From contig CAKSFM010000015.1 in the NCBI GenBank assembly GCA_934454525.1, positions 1-49,237 on the forward strand: 49,237 bases of DNA. Direction: 5' to 3'. The stretch comes from an uncultured Clostridia bacterium. Lineage in GTDB: Bacteria; Bacillota; Clostridia; UMGS1883. The position numbers and the translations under genes were made by a program. Of the stretch, positions 9,721 to 19,796 are shown piece by piece; position 1 is the first letter of the stretch, and each line of letters begins with the position of its first letter. Below the pieces are notes generated by a model, which searched no databases, was not told the origin of the DNA, and saw nothing but the letters and a program-made list of their open reading frames with translations.

Positions 9721-9760
9721 GTTTTCTGCGGGCCGAAAACATGCCCGCAGAAAACTTTTT
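9721..9760 (+). terminator. Intra-cluster terminator
   Basis: A perfect 13-bp stem, GTTTTCTGCGGGC (9721-9733) and GCCCGCAGAAAAC (9743-9755), is followed by TTTTT. It sits between two genes reading the same way and in the same functional cluster, so it should make transcripts of the importer and first surface protein more abundant than the distal genes. Confidence 0.85.
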
Positions 9761-9778
9761 ACAAAAAAGGAGGAAGCC

Positions 9779-11974
9779 ATGAACAAAAAAAGAATTATTG
9801 CGCTTTTTGCCGCGCTGTTTTTGACTGTAAACATTGCGCCGTATTGTTGTGCAGAGGATAATGCAGAAGCTTCATACACAATAAATAATGATCTTGATGC
9901 GGACGGAAATTGGATTTATCGAGAGCTTGTTCCCGATATAGAATGTGAAACGCTTGACGGATTTTTTAAAGTGGGGAGTATAAGGGCGGGTTCTGCAATG
10001 CAGGACGCGGATATTATATTGTCTGACAACAACCCGCACAGCGGGAATTACAGCATAAAGCGTACAATGCGCGTAAACCCCGGAATTGCGTTTACCCCAA
10101 CCGCTGCATTAAAAACATATACACAAGACGAGCCAAACGAATATGTGATAAGTGCATGGATGCGCACGGAGTGCAGCGACGGAAAAACCGCGCAGGTTGT
10201 TCCGGGCTATACAATTCCCGCACAAAAACAATTCGGCAAAGGCACGGGCGAAGCTTCCGCAGGGTTTAACGTAGGAAATGCATGGCAGTATTTTTCAAAA
10301 AAAGTACGTAAGACGAACAGCGAATCGGCACAATCCGTTGTTTTTTGGTTTAACGGTTTAAATTCGAATAATGCTGTTTACGATGATACGGGTTCGCCCG
10401 CGGAATATATTCAGACGCTTTATATTGATGACTGGTCTATGCGGCTCTGCGTGCCGGACGGTTTTCCGGAAACAAAAAGGCTGTCGGTTGACTATAATGA
10501 GGAAACACAAACTCTTACCTATAAATTTAATCTTGACATAGACCCGCGAACCGTTCGCAAGGAAAATATAGAGGTTAACGGGGTGCGCGGAGATGCGTTT
10601 ATAGAATCCTCTGTGCTTGAAACGACAGATGAAGAAACACGCGAGCATACGCTTACCTTAAAATTGCAAAACCTTGAAAATGAAAATATGATTACGGTTA
10701 TACTTGCCGATGTAAAAGATGCATGGGGAAGAGAGATTTTAAATAATCCCCCGTTTGCATTAAATAATTTCCCCGAAGGTCAGTACACTATATTTAACGA
10801 CCTCGACGATACCGGTGCATGGAAGTACCGCGAGCTTATCTATGACCCCGAATGTGAAACCACAGAGTATTTATGGGACGGGTTAAACGGCGCGCAGCCA
10901 ACCCCGCCGCAAACCCCGGCAGTTCTCAGCACAGACGCGCACAGCGGAAGCTACAGCATCTCGCGAACAATGCAGGCGTATTCGCGTCTTGGGCAAAAGA
11001 TTGCAAATCTGGACGTATATACTGCAGAAAACCCTGCCGAGTATATGATGAATCTGTATGCTAAAGCAGATATGGGTACAGGGATTTCGGATGTTCGGCT
11101 TGTGCCGTGTTATAGGCTGAATGAGAATAAGGAGGCTGCTTTTTCTTATCCGCGAACGGAGATGCGTTTTTCAATAGGAACGAACTGGACAAAGCTGTCT
11201 TTTCCTATCCGTGTTACAAGTGTGGACAGCATAGATAAAACCAAGGATATTTACGCATATTTTTATGCAAATGAAAAAGACGCAGCGGGGAATAGCATAG
11301 CAAACACGATATACCTTGACGAGTGGTCGGTACGAAGAATGCTGCCGGACGGTTTCTTTAATACGGAGGTAACGGAGTCATCTTATGAAAACGGAGAAGC
11401 TGATTTTACATTTAACCTTGATATAGACCGTTTTACGGTAACAAAGGATAAAATACTTATAAACGGTACGCCGCGCCCCGATATGATAGACGATTTAATT
11501 CTTACAACAGATAATTACACCCGTATAACGGATTTAAAGATAAAGCTTAAAAATCTTAAGCCGGAGCTGCACTATACAATAGACCTTCCCGACGTCAAAG
11601 ATGCTTGGGGGCGCGATATCGAAGGAAATAAAACAATTTCCTTTGATACTCCCAAAAGTGTAGAGCTTAATGCGGTTTTTAAGAGCGGGGGAAACATAAT
11701 TAAAAAAATGACAGACGGCGAAATCGAAATAGACCTTACGGCGAAAAGCAACATTGGGGCAGAAGCCGTAACGGTTACGGCGGCAGTTTATAAAAATAAT
11801 AAATTTGTCAATGTTGTGCCGGTAAACGCAGCGCTGGACAACGCTGCCAAAGATATACAGATTACAATAGATGCCGGATCCGGAAACGACGGTTTGCGCC
11901 TGTTTATATGGCGAAACCAAACGGGTGAAGCTCCGGTACCGATTATAAGCTTCATGGAACTTAAAAGAAACTAA
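9779..11974 (+). CDS. Secreted protein with two CBM-like/Ig-like module pairs (paralogue)
   Basis: Exported protein, 731 residues, signal peptide about 1-24, start set by AAGGAGG six bases upstream. Same layout as the preceding gene: CBM-like domains at about 37-229 and 340-525 (NWIYRELVPDIECE; AWKYRELIYDPECE; HSGNYSIKRTM; HSGSYSISRTM; ends IDDWSMR and LDEWSVR), each followed by an Ig-like domain ending VKDAWGREI or VKDAWGRDI. The C-terminal domain is about 628-731 (LRLFIWRNQ). Shared motifs with the upstream protein show descent by duplication, but sequence has diverged well beyond a recent copy. No catalytic residues are recognised; likely a glycan-binding or cell-surface assembly protein. 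Confidence 0.85.
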   Translation: MNKKRIIALFAALFLTVNIAPYCCAEDNAEASYTINNDLDADGNWIYRELVPDIECETLDGFFKVGSIRAGSAMQDADIILSDNNPHSGNYSIKRTMRVNPGIAFTPTAALKTYTQDEPNEYVISAWMRTECSDGKTAQVVPGYTIPAQKQFGKGTGEASAGFNVGNAWQYFSKKVRKTNSESAQSVVFWFNGLNSNNAVYDDTGSPAEYIQTLYIDDWSMRLCVPDGFPETKRLSVDYNEETQTLTYKFNLDIDPRTVRKENIEVNGVRGDAFIESSVLETTDEETREHTLTLKLQNLENENMITVILADVKDAWGREILNNPPFALNNFPEGQYTIFNDLDDTGAWKYRELIYDPECETTEYLWDGLNGAQPTPPQTPAVLSTDAHSGSYSISRTMQAYSRLGQKIANLDVYTAENPAEYMMNLYAKADMGTGISDVRLVPCYRLNENKEAAFSYPRTEMRFSIGTNWTKLSFPIRVTSVDSIDKTKDIYAYFYANEKDAAGNSIANTIYLDEWSVRRMLPDGFFNTEVTESSYENGEADFTFNLDIDRFTVTKDKILINGTPRPDMIDDLILTTDNYTRITDLKIKLKNLKPELHYTIDLPDVKDAWGRDIEGNKTISFDTPKSVELNAVFKSGGNIIKKMTDGEIEIDLTAKSNIGAEAVTVTAAVYKNNKFVNVVPVNAALDNAAKDIQITIDAGSGNDGLRLFIWRNQTGEAPVPIISFMELKRN

Positions 11975-11997
11975 AGCCACAATACAGGAGGATAAAA

Positions 11998-14900
11998 ATG
12001 AAAATTCCGGCATTGCGGAAAATTTTTATAACAATAGTTGCTGCTGCAATATTTTTATCGGAGTACTGCCTGTGCACCTTCGCACAGACAGCTTATACCG
12101 ACGATTCATTCCGCCATATTTCAACACAAAGACAGTTTCCGGTAAGCGGCTGGGATTTTGATAAAACAGGCGGAAATATTGCATATACAAGCAACAGCGG
12201 AATTTTGCTGCGCGATACAAGTAATACCGCTTCGGTAAAAATGAAAAAACAACTTAACACCAACAGCGCATATGATAAAAATTATATTTTCGAAGCAGTA
12301 ATTACACCTTCAAGGAATGCGCAAGGATATTCGGTTTCACTGTATAATAATGAAAACAGTGTTCTTAAATTAGAAACAATGCCGGACGTTTTATCGCTTT
12401 CGGCAGATGGACAGGTAAAGAAACTTTGCGCATATACTGCGGCAGAGCCTATCGGAATACGTATTGAGATTGACCGCGGCAAAAAAATTGCCGCCGCACG
12501 TATAAACGGTACGCTTTGCGGAGAAATAGATATATCTGAAACGTTTATAAATGCGGTTGAGCTGTCTACCGCGAAAAACTCGAAAGGAACACTTTTGGTT
12601 GACAGTGTAAAGCTTTACGGTAACTATGCCGTAAATGAAGCTTTTATAACATCGACAGGCAAGCTTCCGGATGACTGGCGGATTATATCCGGCACGGCGC
12701 AGCCGAAGCCGCTTTTGACAAGCGCCGGCTCAGACCGTTACAGTCTGGAAATAGAAAGCGGCGGGCAAGTTTTAAGATCTTTTGATATTGGAGAAGAAAA
12801 TTGCATTTCCTGCGATTTTCGTTTTTTGCCCCGAGGAAAAGCAATCTTTGTATTTGGCGACAGCGCCGGCAGTTCCTTTGAAATTACATCAGAAAACGAT
12901 GCACTGTTTTTGGGTACGGAAAGAAAATGCGTAATTAACAGCAAGGTATGGCAGCATTTACTTGTTAAAATCAATAGATCCGAAAAAAGCGTAAGAGTTA
13001 TTCTAAACGGGAAGGAAATTTCAAAAGATACCTTAGAAGCTGCGGCGGACTTATCGTCCGTTACGGTGAAGTCGCTTGAAGACAAACTTTACATTGATGA
13101 TATAAAAATATTCTCGGAAAATGAGAACGTGCAGCCGCTGAATATATCTAAAGTAAGAGGCGACACCGCAGTGGGAATGATCAGATGCGACTTATGGCAT
13201 GAGGGCGCGCATCTTGGCTGGGATTACATATCGCCTTACGAAGAAAATATACCGTATATCGGATTTTACGACGACGGGAATACAAGAGCCGCAGATTATG
13301 AAATAAAGTATATGGCAGAACATGGCGTAACGTTTCAAATGAACTGTTGGTTTACACCGCGCGGCTGGAGCGGTAACGAGATAAAAATTCCCGCAAGCTC
13401 GTATGCTTTGGAGGACGGATATTTTAACAGTAAATATTCAAATATGCTGGATTTCGCAATAATGTGGGAAAACCAGGGAAGCGTAAGCGAGGATAATTTT
13501 AAAAACTATATTATACCTTATTGGATTGAGTATTACTTTAAAGACAGCCGATATCTAAAAATTGATAACAAACCCGTTATAAGCATTTACAATGCATCGT
13601 CATTCCTTTCCGAAACCTGCGGAGGAAACATCGCAAAAGCGAAAGAAGTCCTTAATTATTTGAGAGAAGAATGTAAAAAAATAGGCTATAGCGGCGCAAT
13701 TATACTTTGTGCCTCAAACGGTCTTTCGTCTGTATCGTCAGAAAAAGAAATAGGGTTTGACGCGTGTCATGCTTACACTTGGGGCGACAGCACAAAGAAG
13801 GCTTCAACGCAGATAAAATATTTACAGAAAGCCGCAAACAACAGCGCAAAGCTTTGCGTTGTGCCTACTGTAAGCGTTGGAATAGACGAAACTCCGTGGA
13901 ACAGACCCTCCGGTGCAATGCTGCCGCCCGATGAATTTAAAACTGTGCTGGCTTTTGCAGATGCCTTTGAAGCGTTCCAAAATATAGGCGGGATAGGGAA
14001 GATGGTTCTGCTTGACAACTGGAACGAATACGGCGAAGGGCACTACATTATGCCTGCCGCAAAATACGGTTTTTTGTATTTGGATGCTGTAAGAAGCGTA
14101 TTTTGTAAAAATGCGCAGGAGCATATCGACGAAATACCTTCTGATGATGAAAAAAATAATATGGGTGTACTTTATCCGAAAAACCGAGTATTGCCCTCAG
14201 CTGAAAAAATACAAATTCCTGTCGGAACAACCGTTGTAAAGGAATGGAAAGGTCTTGATTTCAATACTTGGAGTACAAGTGCCAATACGTCTAAAACGGT
14301 TGACGAAAAAGGAATATTTGTTGAATCATCCGGAAATGACCCGTGCATATATCTTAACAGCAATTTAGATATAAATACAACAGATATCAACTATATTGAG
14401 ATTAAAGCAAGCCGGAACGGTTCTGACAGGTGGATCAATGTTTTTTATACAACAGAGGAAAATGAGCCGTTCTCACAGCAAAAATCGCTAAGCGTATTGG
14501 CTGATAACAGCGGCGATATCAATACATACTATATTCCCGTGTGGCAATGTGAGGGCTTTGGTGAAATTCTGCGCAGGCTTCGGCTGGACATTATAAATTC
14601 AAGCGGAAGTTTTTTGGTTGAAAGTGTAAGACTGCTTAAGGGAACCCCCGGCGATGTGACAAAGCTTTTTGTAAACGGAGTTAAGCAATCTTTAAAAACG
14701 CCGATCGCCTTTAAAAACGGCTCTTACTATATTCAGCTTCGTGATATTGAGACGATTTTTCAGCTTTCTGCATCTTATATGCGTTCAAGCAATTCGCTTA
14801 TAATATCTGACGGGAAGAATAGATTTGAATTTACAAACGAAGGCAAGCTGTATAAAAATGATTTGTTTTTAAACTCGTACGAAAGTTATATTACCTATGA

Positions 14901-16191
14901 CAGTGGTTTTATGCTGCCTATGCAGGCGCTTTCCGATATATGTGAAACAGATATATCATATGACAGTGAAAACGGAAAAATATATATTGACGACAAAAAG
15001 CTTTTTCCGCAGAAAACGTATAATATTTCTGAAGACACAGATGAAAACGGACTTTGGAGGTATCGCAACATTGCGCCGAATCCTTCGTGCGATGATTTAA
15101 ACTTTGTTTGGCAGCCCAAATACGAAAATGATAAAAATTCTGTCTTTTTAAGCGATGAATACGCGCAGAGCAAAGGCGGTTCCGTAAAGAAAGTGTTTAA
15201 AAGCGCATATACACGGCTCGGCTATGAGGTGGATTTAAAACCAAACACCGATTATTATGTAAGCGCGTGGCTAAAGGGCGATAACGAGGATAACATCAAG
15301 AATATGGCTTTTGCGGAAGAATTTACTGCTTTTGATGAAAACGGTAAAAGAATAGGCTTAAACCAGCTTGTATTATCAACCGATGACCCGATGTTTTCTC
15401 TTAGCACAAATTGGGAATATATCAGTAAAAAAGTTCGTACCGATATTTTTACAAAGAATGGGAACAGGCTTGTTATGGGCGATAAATACAGTTCGGATAA
15501 TTCCAAGCTCTACCTTACAACCTCCTCCTCTGAGCAAAAAACCGTTCTTATGGACGATATATCTATACGTGAAATTCCGCCGTTTGACGTTTACACAAAA
15601 GCAATATCACACGCAGACGGCGAAAAAATAGGGGATGAAGAAATTGTTTTTACATTTTCATGTGATATAGACATTTTTTCCGTTACACCCGATAAGATTA
15701 CAATTAACGGAAAAAGCGGAGACGGGAAGCTTACCGCTACAGTTTTAACAGACTCCGAAAGCCGCGAAACGAAGCTTATAATAAATATTTCTCCGCCGAG
15801 TCCCGAAGAGAGAGTTTTGATATCGTTAAAAGATATTAAAGATGCGTGGGGCAGAGATATAAAAGGAAGCAAGGAGGTAACCGTTGTTGGAGGAAAGCCC
15901 TATATAGCCGCTGAATTTGAATACAACGAAATACTTAAGGCAAGCTTTAATGTTTGCGGCGAAACAGGCGATGCGGATGCGATAGTTTCGCTGAAAAACG
16001 GGAACAAACAAGCGGATATTTCATATTGCAGTATAACCGATACAAACCGCACATTTTCATACGATATACAAAACAAAGAATGGGACAGAATTGAGGTTTT
16101 CTTGCTAAAAGATATAAAAAGCCTTTCGCCGATAACAAAAAAATATGTATTTGAAAAAACAGCTATTGAAGGGAGTTTGATGAAGGAATGA
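11998..16191 (+). CDS. Large secreted protein with GH99/WbsX-like catalytic domain
   Basis: Exported multidomain protein of 1397 residues; signal peptide 1-29. Order: two LamG-like beta-sandwich domains (about 45-215 and 225-380), a GH99/glycosyltransferase-WbsX-like domain (385-705), a CBM-like domain (748-880), a copper amine oxidase N-like domain (889-1004), one CBM-like/Ig-like module (LWRYRNIAPN near 1012; IKDAWGRDI near 1283) and a C-terminal domain. The catalytic domain has DLWHEGAHLGWDY, CWFTPRG and WNEYGEGHYIMP; Glu677 and Glu680 have the E-x-x-E spacing used by GH99 endo-alpha-mannosidases. Glycan hydrolysis is likely, but the substrate is unknown and family members are poorly characterised. 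It shares its last module with the two preceding proteins, and its stop overlaps the next start (ATGA). Confidence 0.85.
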   Translation: MKIPALRKIFITIVAAAIFLSEYCLCTFAQTAYTDDSFRHISTQRQFPVSGWDFDKTGGNIAYTSNSGILLRDTSNTASVKMKKQLNTNSAYDKNYIFEAVITPSRNAQGYSVSLYNNENSVLKLETMPDVLSLSADGQVKKLCAYTAAEPIGIRIEIDRGKKIAAARINGTLCGEIDISETFINAVELSTAKNSKGTLLVDSVKLYGNYAVNEAFITSTGKLPDDWRIISGTAQPKPLLTSAGSDRYSLEIESGGQVLRSFDIGEENCISCDFRFLPRGKAIFVFGDSAGSSFEITSENDALFLGTERKCVINSKVWQHLLVKINRSEKSVRVILNGKEISKDTLEAAADLSSVTVKSLEDKLYIDDIKIFSENENVQPLNISKVRGDTAVGMIRCDLWHEGAHLGWDYISPYEENIPYIGFYDDGNTRAADYEIKYMAEHGVTFQMNCWFTPRGWSGNEIKIPASSYALEDGYFNSKYSNMLDFAIMWENQGSVSEDNFKNYIIPYWIEYYFKDSRYLKIDNKPVISIYNASSFLSETCGGNIAKAKEVLNYLREECKKIGYSGAIILCASNGLSSVSSEKEIGFDACHAYTWGDSTKKASTQIKYLQKAANNSAKLCVVPTVSVGIDETPWNRPSGAMLPPDEFKTVLAFADAFEAFQNIGGIGKMVLLDNWNEYGEGHYIMPAAKYGFLYLDAVRSVFCKNAQEHIDEIPSDDEKNNMGVLYPKNRVLPSAEKIQIPVGTTVVKEWKGLDFNTWSTSANTSKTVDEKGIFVESSGNDPCIYLNSNLDINTTDINYIEIKASRNGSDRWINVFYTTEENEPFSQQKSLSVLADNSGDINTYYIPVWQCEGFGEILRRLRLDIINSSGSFLVESVRLLKGTPGDVTKLFVNGVKQSLKTPIAFKNGSYYIQLRDIETIFQLSASYMRSSNSLIISDGKNRFEFTNEGKLYKNDLFLNSYESYITYDSGFMLPMQALSDICETDISYDSENGKIYIDDKKLFPQKTYNISEDTDENGLWRYRNIAPNPSCDDLNFVWQPKYENDKNSVFLSDEYAQSKGGSVKKVFKSAYTRLGYEVDLKPNTDYYVSAWLKGDNEDNIKNMAFAEEFTAFDENGKRIGLNQLVLSTDDPMFSLSTNWEYISKKVRTDIFTKNGNRLVMGDKYSSDNSKLYLTTSSSEQKTVLMDDISIREIPPFDVYTKAISHADGEKIGDEEIVFTFSCDIDIFSVTPDKITINGKSGDGKLTATVLTDSESRETKLIINISPPSPEERVLISLKDIKDAWGRDIKGSKEVTVVGGKPYIAAEFEYNEILKASFNVCGETGDADAIVSLKNGNKQADISYCSITDTNRTFSYDIQNKEWDRIEVFLLKDIKSLSPITKKYVFEKTAIEGSLMKE

Positions 16192-19100
16192 AATTAAACC
16201 TTAAAATAACCGTTTTGACGGCGGTAATTCTTCTGTCACTGTCGGTTGCAGTTTTTGCTATGCCCGATTTGCAAACGCTTGACGGACCGCATTTTATCAC
16301 AGACGACACATTTTCTATGATAATGACATATGAGAATTCCCCCATAATTTCCGGTTGGGATACAGATGTAGGCGGAGGAACAATTGTTTCCTCGCAGGCG
16401 GAGGAATGGTTCAGAATAAAAGACACAAGTACGGTTGCCCCGGTGGTGATGAGCAAAAAGCTTACGGAAACGAAGGATTGCAGTGTTACCCTTGAAACCT
16501 CCGTTAAAATGGCAAGCTCAAGTTCACAGTCTTATTTAAAGCTGTGCGGAGGGGAAAACACAGAAGAATTTTTGCGCATATACCTTGAAAACGGGAAGTT
16601 CAATCTTAAAACAAAGACAGGTTTCGATTCCGCCGGGGAATATGCTCTTAACCGTTTTTACGGGGTGAAATTTGAAATTGACCTTGCAGCAAAAAAATAT
16701 ACTGCATATATAGACGGAATATATGTCGGTAATTTTGATTTTATATGCGATGTTAATTCATTAAATTTTGTGGAAATAGGAACAGGAATAAAGCAAACGG
16801 CAGAACTTTATATGAACGGGCTGAAAATTCATACGGGGTATGCCCTTAACGAGCAGTTTTTTGCAGCAACGGACGGAAGAATTGCTGAGGATTGGAACAT
16901 ACATTCGAAAAGCGGCAGCAGCGCAGGCAGGGTTAAAAATGCCAATGCGGCAGCTTGGCCCGATTACTACTGTGCAGAGCTTGTTGATAATTCCGCCGTG
17001 GATTTTGCGTCAATTGACCGCACATTTGACAAACTTACAACACGCGCAGGGCTTGAATTTAAATTCTGTGTGGAAGAAGATAACCAGAATTTTGAAATTA
17101 ACTGGACAAATGAAAATAAAAACGCTTTTTCCTTTGTATCCAAAGGAAATGCGCTTTATCTGAATGGAGCAAAAATCTACGACTATATAAAAAATGTATG
17201 GTACATTATTTCGGTAGATGCAGACTTCGGCTCTCAAACGGCAGATATTTATATAAACAACAGAATAATTGCCTCAAACGTAAAGTTCAGCGCACAATCA
17301 GCTGACGGATTTGAGGCAAAAACCGGCATAACACGGCATGCAAGGCTTTACCTTGACGATATATGGGCATACGAGGTTAACGAGCCGGAAACTTACGTGC
17401 CGGAGCCTATAGCTTCGCCGTCAAACGATTTTCTTATTGGTATGCAAACATGCGATATGTGGAGAGACGGTCAGCACTTAGGCTGGGATTACGCAATTAC
17501 TCAGCCGGAAAGAGTACCGTACCTCGGAACATACGACGACGGAAGCCGCGAAGCGGCAGACTGGGACACCAAATGGATGCTTGAAAACGGTATAGATTAC
17601 CGTTTGACCTGTTGGTTTACGCCGCGAAATTATTTGGGCGGACCAATAAAAATGGGTGCAAACGCTTACGGGCTGTTAGAGGGTGTGATGCGTTCTGAAT
17701 ATTCCGACAGAATGAAATATGCAATTCTTTGGGAAAACGCCGGAAATTCAAAAACAACGGTTGAGCATTTTAAAAAATACATAGTACCGTACTGGATAGA
17801 ATATTTTATAAAGGATCCGCGCTATTTGGTTGTGGACAATAAACCGGTGGTTTACCTGTATCTTGCAGATTATTTCTTTAAAAATCAATGCGCGTCCGAT
17901 GAAGAAACCGCAAGAGAAGCAATAGAATACCTGAGAAACGAATGTAAAAAGCTTGGCTTTGACGGATGCACGGTTATAGCTTCGCGTTCAAGCTATTCGG
18001 AAGAATATGCTGCAAAAATCGGCTGCGACGGAATATATAACTATAGCTTTGCAATATCCGAGGCTGCGCGCGGTGCAAAAGAAGCCAATCTTGAAAAGGC
18101 AAAGACAGATAATCCCGATATTTTCGTTCAGCCTTCAATAAGTATGGGGCGTGAGGAATCGGCGTGGCTCAGAAATCCGGGAAAATACTCTACTGTAGAA
18201 GATTTTGAAGCGGCGCTGAGCTATGTACATAACGATTTTTACAAGGATTATAACAACTATACATTGTCTGAAAAATCCGTAATAATTGCAACATGGAACG
18301 AATACTGCGAGGGGCATTACACAGCGCCTTGTAATTTGGCGGGATTCGGTTATCTTGACGCGGTACGAAAGGTTTTTACCGATGTTAAAGAATATATCCC
18401 GCAGCTTCCGACAGAAGAAGAAAAAGATAAATTTTCAATTTTATTCCCCAAAAACCGCGAACCCGGTATGCGCGGGAAAACAATCAGTGTGCGTGTTCCG
18501 GATAAAGTAAAAAAAGCGTGGCAGGGCGATGCTCTTTCATCATGGACACTTGGAAAACAAATCGACGGTTTTTCATCAGGCGGCAGTAAAATTAAAGGTA
18601 TTGCAAACGGGATGGATCCAAGCGTCGTTTCGGAGGACAACCTTGGAATAAATATAGACAACGTTACATATATTCGCCTTAAAATAAAACAGGATGTCAC
18701 AAAAAAAGAATTATCAATTTATTTTATACGTGATGATGACACAAAATGGAATGAGGCAAAGGGCGTTACCCTTACTCCGGGAAACGCAGCCGACGGATAT
18801 TACGAAGCGCTTATTCCGGTATGGTCGCGCGAATCATGGAAAGGAACGCTTAAGCAGCTTCGCATAGACCCGCTTAACACCACCGGCGCCTTTGAGATAG
18901 AAAGCATCGAGCTTTTAGAGGGCGAGCCGATGGATATTTTGAGGATTGCTCTTGACGGAGAGCTGTGCCCGCTTGTAAAAAGCGTTGCATCTGCCGGTGC
19001 AACAACACAGGCAATCCCGATTATGATTGACGATAAATTCTATATGCCGCTCAGCTGCTTTGAACGTTATTTCGGGCTTAAAATGATTTATGCACAGGCA

Positions 19101-19763
19101 CAGCAAAGCTTGTGCGCAGCAACAAAAACAGCGCTTTTGAAAATTGACGTAAACAGCGGAAACGCAACCCTGAACGAAAAAGCCATAGGCAAAATTCCGG
19201 TTAAGCTTTACGAGGGACAGTATGTCGCACCGCTGCGTGAAACGTTAGAGGCGCTCGGATACAGCGTTTCGTGGGATGATGAAAGCAAAATCACCTATGT
19301 TGAAAGCCCGAAAGAAACCGAAATCGAAGAAAACAAAGAGCCTGAGGGCACATGGAATTTTAATGTTGATGATGACCTTTGCGGATGGACGCCTGCGAGA
19401 ACAATATCTTCAATATCGGTTATGAACGGCATTATGTCTCTTACGTCAAACTCTACCGACCCGCAGATTAACATAAAGGGGCTCAAGCTTGATTCTGCAA
19501 AGTACACTGTGCTGAAGCTTAGGCTTAAGAATATGACGCGTTCAACCCTTGCAGAGCTTTTCTTTGTAACCGATAAAGACGCAACAATGAATGCGGCAAA
19601 ATCAATTAAAATTCCGATAGAGGCAAATAGCTCCGACTTCGTAGAATATGAGGCAGATATAACAAACGAGCTGTGGAAAGATACCGTTACACAGCTTAGA
19701 TTTGACCCGATGACTGCTGTCGGAGATATGCAGATAGATTATATTATTCTTGCAAATGAGTAA
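16188..19763 (+). CDS. Large secreted protein with GH99/WbsX-like catalytic domain (paralogue)
   Basis: Exported protein, 1191 residues; signal peptide about 1-24. Domain order parallels the previous gene: two LamG-like domains (about 55-215 and 232-395), GH99/WbsX-like domain (413-735), CBM-like domain (770-915), copper amine oxidase N-like domain (918-1042), then a final CBM-like domain (1054-1190) in place of the W-x-Y-R module. The catalytic domain carries DMWRDGQHLGWDY, CWFTPRN and WNEYCEGHYTAP; Glu705 and Glu708 match the E-x-x-E pair. The 4-base ATGA overlap with the preceding gene implies translational coupling and equimolar synthesis of the two enzymes. Substrate unknown. Confidence 0.85.
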   Translation: MKLNLKITVLTAVILLSLSVAVFAMPDLQTLDGPHFITDDTFSMIMTYENSPIISGWDTDVGGGTIVSSQAEEWFRIKDTSTVAPVVMSKKLTETKDCSVTLETSVKMASSSSQSYLKLCGGENTEEFLRIYLENGKFNLKTKTGFDSAGEYALNRFYGVKFEIDLAAKKYTAYIDGIYVGNFDFICDVNSLNFVEIGTGIKQTAELYMNGLKIHTGYALNEQFFAATDGRIAEDWNIHSKSGSSAGRVKNANAAAWPDYYCAELVDNSAVDFASIDRTFDKLTTRAGLEFKFCVEEDNQNFEINWTNENKNAFSFVSKGNALYLNGAKIYDYIKNVWYIISVDADFGSQTADIYINNRIIASNVKFSAQSADGFEAKTGITRHARLYLDDIWAYEVNEPETYVPEPIASPSNDFLIGMQTCDMWRDGQHLGWDYAITQPERVPYLGTYDDGSREAADWDTKWMLENGIDYRLTCWFTPRNYLGGPIKMGANAYGLLEGVMRSEYSDRMKYAILWENAGNSKTTVEHFKKYIVPYWIEYFIKDPRYLVVDNKPVVYLYLADYFFKNQCASDEETAREAIEYLRNECKKLGFDGCTVIASRSSYSEEYAAKIGCDGIYNYSFAISEAARGAKEANLEKAKTDNPDIFVQPSISMGREESAWLRNPGKYSTVEDFEAALSYVHNDFYKDYNNYTLSEKSVIIATWNEYCEGHYTAPCNLAGFGYLDAVRKVFTDVKEYIPQLPTEEEKDKFSILFPKNREPGMRGKTISVRVPDKVKKAWQGDALSSWTLGKQIDGFSSGGSKIKGIANGMDPSVVSEDNLGINIDNVTYIRLKIKQDVTKKELSIYFIRDDDTKWNEAKGVTLTPGNAADGYYEALIPVWSRESWKGTLKQLRIDPLNTTGAFEIESIELLEGEPMDILRIALDGELCPLVKSVASAGATTQAIPIMIDDKFYMPLSCFERYFGLKMIYAQAQQSLCAATKTALLKIDVNSGNATLNEKAIGKIPVKLYEGQYVAPLRETLEALGYSVSWDDESKITYVESPKETEIEENKEPEGTWNFNVDDDLCGWTPARTISSISVMNGIMSLTSNSTDPQINIKGLKLDSAKYTVLKLRLKNMTRSTLAELFFVTDKDATMNAAKSIKIPIEANSSDFVEYEADITNELWKDTVTQLRFDPMTAVGDMQIDYIILANE

Positions 19764-19796
19764 TTTTCCACTATCCCGAAAGGAAGGATCGACTTT

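Noticed and set aside
9158..9742. 194-residue minus-strand open frame over the first surface protein
   Set aside because: Opposes a clear secreted protein with conserved repeats; no ribosome site and no known motifs.
7413..16191. Repeats considered as a possible CRISPR or DNA-level tandem repeat
   Set aside because: The similarity is at protein level with divergent DNA; units are hundreds of codons long and lie inside coding frames.
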